From positions 1 to 6,286 of the forward strand of contig DATBDE010000143.1 of NCBI GenBank assembly GCA_036270095.1: a stretch of DNA of 6,286 nt. Reading direction: 5' to 3'. Below the pieces are notes generated by a model. That model ran no database searches. It was given only the letters and a program-made list of their open reading frames with translations, and had not been told where the DNA came from. Positions 1 through 5,882 of this stretch are shown in pieces (the first letter of the stretch is position 1; every line of letters begins with the position of its first letter). The position numbers and the translations under genes were made by a program. This DNA is from DATBDE01 sp036270095. Lineage in GTDB: Bacteria > Actinomycetota > Thermoleophilia > Solirubrobacterales > Solirubrobacteraceae.

Positions 1-237
1 GAGGTCCTCGCGCTTCAGGAACACCGGCGTGCCGATCGTCTCGGACAGGCGGCGGGCGCGGTACAGCGGCGTCGGGCGCCCAGCGAAGTCGCGCAGCAGT
101 CCGGCGAGGGCCTCGCGGAAGGCCGGGTCCTCGCGCGCGGCCAGCCAGCCCTGCTCGAGCTCGGCCAGCCCCGGCATCAGCGTCTCGGGGACGTACTGGC
201 CCCCGTAGGGCCCGAAGCGGTGCTCGATCGTTGTCAT
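1..237 (-). CDS. trpB: Tryptophan synthase beta chain, N-terminal part (runs off left edge)
   Basis: Partial gene: 79 codons from the ATG at 237-235 to the window edge. TrpB is the PLP enzyme that condenses indole, channelled from TrpA, with L-serine to give tryptophan in the cytoplasm. Seen: the family's N-terminal signature FGPYGGQYVPETLMPGL at residues 8-24, the RPTPLYRARRL segment at 54-64, and KREDL at 75-79. In the family KREDL leads directly into NHTGAHK with the PLP-binding lysine, so the catalytic lysine lies just outside the window. The ATG overlaps the trpF stop as ATGA (234-237), and no Shine-Dalgarno-like sequence stands before it, so coupled translation from trpF is likely. trpA is expected next but cannot be seen. 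Identification is secure; only the length is unknown. Confidence 0.96.
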   Translation of the reverse strand, partial: MTTIEHRFGPYGGQYVPETLMPGLAELEQGWLAAREDPAFREALAGLLRDFAGRPTPLYRARRLSETIGTPVFLKREDL

Positions 238-869
238 GCCGCGACCGAGGCCTCGGCGGCCGCCGCGAAGAAGGCCTGGAGCTTGGCCGGGTCCTTGAGC
301 CCGGGCTCGGACTCGGTTCCGCTGGCGGTGTCGACGGCGTAGGGCCGCAGCGCGCGGATCGCGTCGGCCACGTTGTCGGGGTTCAGGCCCCCGGACGCGA
401 TCACCGGCACGCCGCCGGTGAGCTCGTCGATCAGCGCCCAGTCCCATGTCGCGCCGGTGCCGCCGGGGGCGATGGCCGAGCCGGAGTCGAGCAGGTGGAA
501 GTCGGTGTGGAACGAACGCAGCCCGCGCAGGTCGGCCTGGGTGCGCACCTTGACCGCCTTGATCACCTTGCAACCGGTGCGGCGGGCGACCTCGGCGCAG
601 TAGCTCGGCCCCTCGTCGCCGTGGAGCTGGACCAGCGTGAGCCCGAGCTCGTCGGCGGCACGGGCGACGGTGTCCAGCGACGCATCGACGAACACGCCGG
701 CCAGCTCGGTGCGGCGGCGCACGGCCGCGGTGATGCGCGCCGCCTCGTCCCGCGCACACCGGCGCGGCGAGCCCGGCCACAACACCATCCCGAGCGCCCA
801 CGCGCCGAGGTCGGCGGCGCGCTGGGCGTCGGAGACGTTCGTCACGCCGCAGATCTTGACCCGTGCCAC
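234..869 (-). CDS. trpF: Phosphoribosylanthranilate isomerase
   Basis: 211 residues, the usual length for stand-alone TrpF. This cytoplasmic (beta/alpha)8-barrel enzyme converts N-(5'-phosphoribosyl)anthranilate to CdRP, the TrpC substrate. Seen: VKICGVT at 4-10 with the family's catalytic cysteine at C7; QLHGDE at 81-86; LLDSG at 126-130 with D128 as the expected catalytic acid; PGGTGATWDW at 135-144; and the phosphate-binding segments ASGGLNPDNV at 158-167 and VDTASGTESEPGLKD at 179-193 (commonly VDVSSGVE in the family). The start is GTG (869-867); no upstream in-frame start fits, and KICGVT should lie near the N-terminus. Only a GGGG at 875-872, rather close to the start, resembles a ribosome site. 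It begins 24 bp after htrA and ends overlapping trpB by 4 nt. A separate TrpF is notable in an actinobacterial setting, where PriA often does this job. Confidence 0.96.
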   Translation of the reverse strand: MARVKICGVTNVSDAQRAADLGAWALGMVLWPGSPRRCARDEAARITAAVRRRTELAGVFVDASLDTVARAADELGLTLVQLHGDEGPSYCAEVARRTGCKVIKAVKVRTQADLRGLRSFHTDFHLLDSGSAIAPGGTGATWDWALIDELTGGVPVIASGGLNPDNVADAIRALRPYAVDTASGTESEPGLKDPAKLQAFFAAAAEASVAA

Positions 870-893
870 GACCCCATCGTAGGGGCCGGGTGG

Positions 894-2084
894 CTACGGG
901 ATCTGCGGGGAGCCCTGGCCGCCGTTCTGGTCGCTGGCCAGCACGGCGGGCGGCGAGCCCAGGGTGACCTGGACGTCCTTGGTCTGGCCGCCGTGCAGGA
1001 TGGTCAGGGTGACCTTGTCGCCCGGCTTCTTGCCGCTCACGGCCGAGCGCAGCTGCTCGATGCCGTTCACGTCCTTGCCGTCAACCTTGGTGATGATGTC
1101 GCCGCCGCCGGCAGGGTCGCCGTTGCTGGACTGGGCGGGCTGGATCCCGGCCTTGTCGGCGCCGCTGTTCGGGTCGACCGAGGTCACGATCACCCCCTGC
1201 TTGACCGCGAGGTTCATCGAGGGCTTGACGGTCGCGCCGGTGACGCCGAGGTAGCCGCGCTCGATGTTGCCCTTCTGGAGCTGGGGCAGCGCCTTCTTGG
1301 CCGTGTTGATCGGGATGGCGAAGCCGATGCCGACGTTGCCGTCGCCGTTGCCACCGGTCTCGATCTGGGAGTTGATGCCGATGACGCGGCCGGCGGCGTC
1401 GAGCAGCGGGCCGCCCGAGTTGCCGGGGTTGATGGCGGCGTCGGTCTGGATGACGTTGTTGATGGCAAAGCCGTTGGGGGCCTGGATCTTGCGCTGCAGG
1501 GCCGAGACGACGCCGGTGGTCAGCGTGCGGTCGAGGCCGAACGGATTGCCGATGGCGATGGTCGGGTCGCCGACCTGCACCGAGCGCGCGTCGCCGAGGG
1601 CCAGCGGCTTGAGGTTCAGCCCCGACGGATTGACCTTGATCAGCGCCAGGTCGTCGGAGACGTCGCGGCCGACCACCTGGGCGGGCACGGACTCCTTGTT
1701 CCCGAACGAGACGGTGATCTTGGTGGCGTCCGCGACCACGTGGGCGTTGGTGAGGATCGAGCCGTTCTTGTCGATCACGAAGCCCGAGCCCGTTGCCGTG
1801 CCCTGCTGGGCCATCGGGCCCGTGCCGAACGGGGACTGGGTCTGCTGGACGATGTTGGCCCGGACGAAGGCGACGCCGGGGGCGTCGCGCTTGTAGATGT
1901 CGCGGGCGGTGAGGCCGCGCGTGCTGCCCTCTTGCACGGGCTCGGACAGCGGGGCCTGCTGGACCACGGTCTTCGTCGAGTTGGACCCGACGGCGCCGAA
2001 GGCGACGAGGAGGACGGCGACGATGGCTCCGCCGAGGAGGGCAGAGACGAAGGCGAGGAACGGCGCGCGCTTGGGAGAGGTCAT
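894..2084 (-). CDS. HtrA/DegP-type trypsin-like serine protease with one PDZ domain, membrane-anchored
   Basis: 396 residues. HtrA proteases (family S1C) degrade or refold damaged proteins outside the cytoplasm. Order seen: short basic N-terminus (MTSPKR), one hydrophobic segment at about 9-31 acting as signal anchor or signal peptide, a polar linker to about 95, then the protease domain. The triad is clear: H115 in TNAHVV, D145 in DDLALIK, S223 in GNSGGPL; GSGFVID (99-105) and GNPFGLDRTLTTGVVSA (179-195) are also typical. One PDZ domain spans about 277-376, opening with the YLGV carboxylate-binding loop (278-281); the tail is short and rich in Gly, Gln and Pro. The ATG at 2084-2082 gives a sensible anchor start but has no clear Shine-Dalgarno sequence. 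It has no known role in tryptophan synthesis, yet sits codirectionally between trpC and trpF with 58 and 24 bp gaps, and ends with TAG. The symbol is left blank because HtrA paralogues are many. Confidence 0.95.
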   Translation of the reverse strand: MTSPKRAPFLAFVSALLGGAIVAVLLVAFGAVGSNSTKTVVQQAPLSEPVQEGSTRGLTARDIYKRDAPGVAFVRANIVQQTQSPFGTGPMAQQGTATGSGFVIDKNGSILTNAHVVADATKITVSFGNKESVPAQVVGRDVSDDLALIKVNPSGLNLKPLALGDARSVQVGDPTIAIGNPFGLDRTLTTGVVSALQRKIQAPNGFAINNVIQTDAAINPGNSGGPLLDAAGRVIGINSQIETGGNGDGNVGIGFAIPINTAKKALPQLQKGNIERGYLGVTGATVKPSMNLAVKQGVIVTSVDPNSGADKAGIQPAQSSNGDPAGGGDIITKVDGKDVNGIEQLRSAVSGKKPGDKVTLTILHGGQTKDVQVTLGSPPAVLASDQNGGQGSPQIP

Positions 2085-2116
2085 CGCGGCGCAGTGTGGG
2101 CGCGCCCCATCAACCC

Positions 2117-2152
2117 CGGTTAAGAACCGTCGCTGCTCGAGGTTAAGCCTCG
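2117..2152 (-). promoter_or_regulatory. Paired inverted repeats in the trpC-htrA gap; candidate operator/promoter region for htrA
   Basis: The 58-bp gap (2085-2142) before htrA, with the last codons of trpC, holds two interrupted palindromes: CGGTT-AAG-AACCG at 2117-2129 and CGAGG-TTAAG-CCTCG at 2138-2152, the second covering the trpC stop. They share a direct repeat GGTTAAG (2118-2124 and 2141-2147) with starts 23 bp apart, about two helical turns; in the htrA sense it reads CTTAACC twice. The TTAA cores stand out in GC-rich DNA. Spaced heptamer repeats resemble sites of OmpR/PhoB-family regulators, and htrA genes are often stress-regulated, so an htrA operator is plausible. I cannot assign a convincing -35/-10 pair. 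A terminator is unlikely because the stems are only 5 bp and no T-run follows. The pattern is seen; the function is inferred. Confidence 0.3.
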
Positions 2153-2925
2153 GGGACGCCCGTCAGCGCGCGGCAGGCCGCCTCGACGTCCTCGGCGCGC
2201 AGCAGGGTCTCGCCCACCAGCACGGCGTCCACGCCGACCTCGTCGAGCTCGTCGAGCTGCTCGCGGGTCGAGTAGCCGGACTCGGAGACCACGGTCTTGC
2301 CGGCGGGCACGTGGGCCAGCAGCTCCAGCGTGGTCTCGAGGTCGACCTCGAGGTCGGCGAGGTTGCGGTTGTTGATGCCGATGACGTCGGCGTCGATCTC
2401 CAGCGCCTGGTCGAGCTCGCGCTCGGAGTGCACCTCGACCAGCACGTCGAGGTCGAGCGCCCGCGCCTCGGTGTAGAGGCGCTCGAGGTCGTGGCGGCCC
2501 AGCGCCGCGACGATCAGCAGCATCGCGTCGGCGCCCACGGCCGCGGTCTCGTAGACCTGGTAGGGGTCGACGACGAAGTCCTTGCGCAGGATGGGCAGGC
2601 TGGACGCGGCGCGCGCCTCGCGCACGTCGTCCAGCGACCCGGAGAAGTGGTGGTTTTCGGTGAGCACGGACAGCGCCGCGGCGCCCGCGCGCTCGTACGC
2701 GGAGACGACCTCGCGCACCCCGTCGCCCTCGCGCAGCAGGCCGGCCGAGGGCGAGCGGCGCTTGTACTCGGCGATCAGCGACAGCCTGGGCCCGATCAGG
2801 GCCTCGGAGAACGGGCGGTCCTCCCGGCCCTGGATGGCCTGCTCCAGCTGGGCAATGGGCACCTCGCGCCGGCGCTGGGCGACGTCGTGGCGGGTGGCGT
2901 CGACGATGCGGTCCAGCACGCTCAT
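2143..2925 (-). CDS. trpC: Indole-3-glycerol phosphate synthase
   Basis: 260 residues, normal for stand-alone IGPS and not fused to TrpF. This (beta/alpha)8-barrel enzyme decarboxylates and cyclises CdRP to indole-3-glycerol phosphate, the substrate of tryptophan synthase. Seen: IAEYKRRSPSAG at 51-62, with E53 and K55 at the positions of the family's active-site Glu and Lys; PILRKDF at 111-117, with K115 the expected catalytic lysine; LVEVH at 162-166 with E164; GINNRNL at 183-189; VSESGY at 213-218 (SGI is commoner); and VLVGETLL at 235-242 near the C-terminal phosphate site. The ATG at 2925-2923 overlaps the trpD stop as ATGA and has no clear Shine-Dalgarno sequence, pointing to coupling with trpD. 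It is the last gene of the tightly overlapping block: it ends in TAA, followed by the 58-bp gap before htrA. Confidence 0.97.
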   Translation of the reverse strand: MSVLDRIVDATRHDVAQRRREVPIAQLEQAIQGREDRPFSEALIGPRLSLIAEYKRRSPSAGLLREGDGVREVVSAYERAGAAALSVLTENHHFSGSLDDVREARAASSLPILRKDFVVDPYQVYETAAVGADAMLLIVAALGRHDLERLYTEARALDLDVLVEVHSERELDQALEIDADVIGINNRNLADLEVDLETTLELLAHVPAGKTVVSESGYSTREQLDELDEVGVDAVLVGETLLRAEDVEAACRALTGVPEA

Positions 2926-3944
2926 CGACTTCGTGTCAGCTCCACGAAGGCGTCCAGCGTGCGCTGCGCCGCCCCGGAGTCCACCGCCTCGGCGGCGACC
3001 TGCACCCCCTCGGCCAGCGTCTCGGCCCGCCCACCGGCGTAGATGGCGGCGCCGGCGTTGAGCAGGCCTAGGTCGCGCTCGGCGCCGGGCTCGCCCGCGA
3101 AGATGCGCCGCGTGACCCGCGCGTTGTGCGCGGGTGGGCCGCCGCCGATCGCGTCGGGTGCGGACACGCTCAGGCCGACGTCCTCGGGCGCCACCTCGTA
3201 GCGCCTGACCCGACCCCCCGACACCTCGACCACCCGGGTGGATGCCGCCGTGCTCATCTCGTCCAGACCGTCGTGGCTGGACACTACCAATGCCCTCTGC
3301 GCCCCCAGGCGCGCCAACGCTCCCGCCATCACGTCAAGGTACCGGGGGTCGGAGACGCCGATGAGTTGCCGCGTGGCGCCGGCCGGGTTGGTCAGCGGAC
3401 CGAGGATGTTGAAGATCGTGCGCACCGCCAGCTCCTTGCGCACCGGGATCACGAACCGCGTCGCCTGGTGGTGGGCGGGCGCGAACATGAACCCGAAGCC
3501 CACCTCGCGGATGCAGTGCGCCACCGCGTCGGGATCGAGGTCGATGCGGGCGCCCAGCGCCTCGAGCAGGTCGGCCGACCCGGACAGGCCGGTGGCCGAC
3601 CGGTTGCCGTGCTTGGCCACGCTGCAGCCCGCCGCCGCCGCGATCAGCGCCGCCGTGGTGGAGACGTTGAAGGTCGGTCGGCCGCCGCCGGTGCCGGCCG
3701 TGTCGAGCAGGTCGTCGCGGCCGACGTCGACCGGCGTGGCCAGCTCGCGCATGGTGCGGGCCAGGCCCTCGAGCTCCTCCTCGGTCTCCCCCTTGGTCCG
3801 CAGGCCGACGAGGAAGCCGGCGATCTCCACCTCGGAGGCGTCGCCGGCCATGATCTCGCGCAGCACGGCCGCCGCCTCGTCGGCGGTCAGGTCGCGGCCC
3901 GAGGCCAGCGCGTCGATCGCCTCAGTGAGCGTCGGGTTGGGCAA
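2922..3944 (-). CDS. trpD: Anthranilate phosphoribosyltransferase
   Basis: 340 residues, the normal family length. TrpD transfers the phosphoribosyl group of PRPP to anthranilate in the cytoplasm. An N-terminal helical domain (about 1-70) precedes the catalytic domain. Motifs seen: DTAGTGGGRPTFNVST at 81-96 (PRPP-binding loop), KHGNRSATGLSGSADLLEAL at 111-130, RTIFNILGPLTNPA at 175-188, and HDGLDEMS at 224-231 with the acidic pair D228/E229 that binds Mg-PRPP in the family. Oddity: the usual GTGGD is GTGGG, with G88 replacing the Asp. The start appears to be TTG (3944-3942): it is the first possible start after an in-frame stop at 3980-3978, a GAG lies 7 nt upstream, and the N-terminus PTLTEAIDAL aligns with normal TrpD starts. 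It overlaps the trpG end by 23 nt and the trpC start by 4 nt. Confidence 0.97.
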   Translation of the reverse strand: MPNPTLTEAIDALASGRDLTADEAAAVLREIMAGDASEVEIAGFLVGLRTKGETEEELEGLARTMRELATPVDVGRDDLLDTAGTGGGRPTFNVSTTAALIAAAAGCSVAKHGNRSATGLSGSADLLEALGARIDLDPDAVAHCIREVGFGFMFAPAHHQATRFVIPVRKELAVRTIFNILGPLTNPAGATRQLIGVSDPRYLDVMAGALARLGAQRALVVSSHDGLDEMSTAASTRVVEVSGGRVRRYEVAPEDVGLSVSAPDAIGGGPPAHNARVTRRIFAGEPGAERDLGLLNAGAAIYAGGRAETLAEGVQVAAEAVDSGAAQRTLDAFVELTRSR

Positions 3945-4497
3945 GGAAGTTCTCGAGCAGCTGCTTGCCGGCGTCGGTCAGCACCGACTCCGGGTGGAAC
4001 TGGACGCCCTCGGCGGGCAGGCGGCGGTGCCGCACGCCCATGAGCACGCCGCCGCCGCTGGCGGTGGGCTCGAGGACGTCGGGGAGCGAGTCGGCGTCGA
4101 CGACGAGCGAGTGGTAGCGCCCGACGGTCAGGGGCCGGGGCAGCCCGGCGAAGATCGTGCGGCCGTCGTGCTCGATCTCGGTTGTCTTGCCGTGCACCGG
4201 CTCGTGGCGCATCACCGTGGCGCCGAAGGCCTGGGCCATGGCCTGGTGGCCCAGGCACACGCCCAGCGTCGGCACGCCGGCCTCGGGGAAGCGCCGGGTG
4301 ACGGCCAGGCTGATGCCGGCGTCGTCGGGCGTGCACGGGCCCGGCGAGACCACGGCGCGCTCGTAGGCGCGCTCGATCAGGCGGTCGGGGTCGGCCTGGT
4401 CGTTGCGGAAGACCTCGACCTCGGCACCGAGCTCGCCCAGGTACTGGACGAGGTTGTAGGCGAAGGAGTCGTAGTTGTCGACGACGAGGACGCGCAT
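3922..4497 (-). CDS. trpG: Anthranilate synthase component II (glutamine amidotransferase)
   Basis: 191 residues, a stand-alone class I glutamine amidotransferase of normal length. It hydrolyses glutamine and channels ammonia to TrpE. Seen: VDNYDSFAYNL at 6-16, the oxyanion-loop segment SPGPCTPDDAG at 51-61, the nucleophile C81 in GVCLGHQ (79-85), HGKT at 102-105, YHSL at 128-131, and the other triad members H168 and E170 in QFHPES (166-171). The family also includes PabA (folate pathway) and dual-use TrpG/PabA proteins; the SPGPCTP form is common among PabA-like members, so a shared role with a PabB elsewhere is possible. Its place directly after trpE supports the tryptophan role. Its ATG shares one base with the trpE stop (TGATG at 4499-4495), a termination-reinitiation arrangement, and its end overlaps trpD by 23 nt. 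Confidence 0.96.
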   Translation of the reverse strand: MRVLVVDNYDSFAYNLVQYLGELGAEVEVFRNDQADPDRLIERAYERAVVSPGPCTPDDAGISLAVTRRFPEAGVPTLGVCLGHQAMAQAFGATVMRHEPVHGKTTEIEHDGRTIFAGLPRPLTVGRYHSLVVDADSLPDVLEPTASGGGVLMGVRHRRLPAEGVQFHPESVLTDAGKQLLENFLAQPDAH

Positions 4498-5882
4498 CAG
4501 GCCCAGTCGCGCTGCTCCACCGCCAGCTCGATGGCCTTGAGCACGCCGCGGGCCTTGGCCACCGACTCCTCGTACTCGTAGTCGGGCTTGGCGTCGGCGA
4601 CCGTGCCGCCGCCGGCCTGCACGTGGGCCACGCCGTCCTTGACCACCACGGTGCGGATGTGGATGCAGGTGTCGAGGTCGCCGCCGTAGGAGAGCCAGCC
4701 GATGGCGCCGCCGTAGCCGCCGCGCTTGACCGGCTCGAGCTCGTCGATGATCTGCATCGCGCGCACCTTGGGCGCGCCGCTCAGCGTGCCCGCGGGCAGG
4801 GTCGCGCGCAGGGCGTCCATGGCGCCGACGTCCTCGCGCAGGCGGCCGGAGACGCTGGAGACGATGTGCATGACGTGCGAATAGATCTCAACGGTCATGA
4901 AGCTGTCGACGTTGACCGTGGCGAACTCGCACACGCGGCCGAGGTCGTTGCGGCCGAGGTCGACGAGCATCACGTGCTCGGCCCGCTCCTTCTCGTCGGC
5001 GAGCAGCTCCTCGGCGATGCGGCGGTCGGCCTCGGCGTCGTCGCCGCGGGGGCGCGTTCCCGCGATCGGGCGCGTGGAGACCTGGCGGCCGGCGACGGTC
5101 AGCAGCGGCTCGGGGCTGGCGCCGGCGATCTGGAAGTCCTCGAAGTCGAGGAAGTACATGTACGGCGACGGGTTGACCGCGCGCAGGCCGCGGTAGATGG
5201 AGAACGCGTCCACCGGCACCGGCGCCGACCAGCGCTGTGACGGCACGACCTGGAAGCAGTCGCCGGCGAAGACGTACTCGATGATGCGCGAGACCATGCC
5301 CTCGAACTGCTCGCGGGGCATGTTGGGCGTGAACGTCGGCATCCTGCGCGGGCCCGCGTCGGGGCGCTTGGGCACCGGACCGTTCAGGCGCTCGCGGACG
5401 TGCGCGATGGTGTCGCGGGCGTCGTCGCCGTGGGCGAGCACGGTGACCGTGTGCTTGAGGTGGTCGAAGACGACGAGCGCGTCGGAGAGCATCAGCGCCA
5501 TGTCGGGCAGGCCGAGGACGTCGGGGTTGGGCTCCCCCAGCGGCTCGACTGTGCGCACCAGGTCAAAGCCGAAGTAGCCCACGGCGCCGCCGGTGAAGGG
5601 CGGGGCGTCGGCACCGGTCAGCGGCTGCTGGGCGTGGCGGGCGACCTCGGCCGCGGCGAGCGCGTAGGGGTCACCGCCGTCCTCGAGCGACCAGCGCACG
5701 ACCTTGTGCGGGCGGAAGCCGATGAACGACCAGCGCCCGACGCGCGTGCCCTGCTCGGCCGACTCGAGCAGAAAGGCCGGGCCGGCCTCGCGCAGTTTCA
5801 GGAAGGCGGAGACCGGGGTCTCGCAGTCGTCGATGAAGCGCTCGGTGACCGGGACGAGCGTGCGCTCAGCGGCGACGGGCAT
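4497..5882 (-). CDS. trpE: Anthranilate synthase component I
   Basis: 461 residues, within but near the shorter end of the family. TrpE converts chorismate and TrpG-delivered ammonia to anthranilate, the committed step. Seen: LLES at 38-41, the N-terminal tryptophan-binding (feedback) motif; NPSPYMYF at 237-244, also lining that site; PIAGTRPRG at 272-280, where A274 marks TrpE rather than PabB, which usually has Lys there (PIKGTRPRG); EHVMLVDLGRNDLGRV at 302-317; HVMHIVSSVSG at 336-346 with H339 as the family's active-site His; PAGTLSGAPKVRAMQ at 363-377; and QAGGGTVADAKPDYEYEES at 422-440. The start is ATG 5882-5880, because a strong Shine-Dalgarno sequence sits just upstream. An in-frame ATG at 5975 would add a 31-residue Arg/Ser/Pro-rich extension that is simply the hisIE 3' end in another frame. 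It overlaps hisIE by 17 nt and trpG by 1 nt. Confidence 0.97.
   Translation of the reverse strand: MPVAAERTLVPVTERFIDDCETPVSAFLKLREAGPAFLLESAEQGTRVGRWSFIGFRPHKVVRWSLEDGGDPYALAAAEVARHAQQPLTGADAPPFTGGAVGYFGFDLVRTVEPLGEPNPDVLGLPDMALMLSDALVVFDHLKHTVTVLAHGDDARDTIAHVRERLNGPVPKRPDAGPRRMPTFTPNMPREQFEGMVSRIIEYVFAGDCFQVVPSQRWSAPVPVDAFSIYRGLRAVNPSPYMYFLDFEDFQIAGASPEPLLTVAGRQVSTRPIAGTRPRGDDAEADRRIAEELLADEKERAEHVMLVDLGRNDLGRVCEFATVNVDSFMTVEIYSHVMHIVSSVSGRLREDVGAMDALRATLPAGTLSGAPKVRAMQIIDELEPVKRGGYGGAIGWLSYGGDLDTCIHIRTVVVKDGVAHVQAGGGTVADAKPDYEYEESVAKARGVLKAIELAVEQRDWA

Noticed and set aside
872..885. Possible small hairpin (CCCC, 6-nt loop, GGGG) between htrA and trpF that could hide the trpF ribosome site or end transcription.
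   Set aside because: The stem is only 4 bp, does not extend, and no T-run follows; too short to separate from chance in GC-rich DNA.
2098..2107. Ten-base palindrome GGGCGCGCCC upstream of htrA.
   Set aside because: Self-complementary G/C strings this short are common by chance at this composition, and nothing else supports a role.
231..2123. A 630-codon open frame on the plus strand covering trpF and htrA antisense.
   Set aside because: The product is dominated by Arg, Gly, Ala, Asp and Val without any domain, and its frame mirrors GC-rich codons of two well-supported minus-strand genes. Long antisense frames are expected at this GC content; trpF and htrA happen to be in the same frame, which makes this one unusually long.
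2138..2152. The dyad at the trpC stop codon as a transcription terminator.
   Set aside because: A 5-bp stem with a 5-nt loop and no following T-run is too weak for an intrinsic terminator; I keep it only as part of a candidate operator.
4333..4335. Cys55 in the TrpG oxyanion loop (SPGPCTP rather than SPGPGTP) as a damaging change.
   Set aside because: SPGPCTP is a common natural form in TrpG/PabA proteins, and the Cys81-His168-Glu170 triad is intact.
1897..4581. Further long plus-strand open frames (1897-3042, 3126-4043, 3238-4581), and similar ones to 5885.
   Set aside because: All lie antisense to trpC, trpD, trpG or trpE with clear family motifs, have low-complexity products and no ribosome site or domain that I can recognise.
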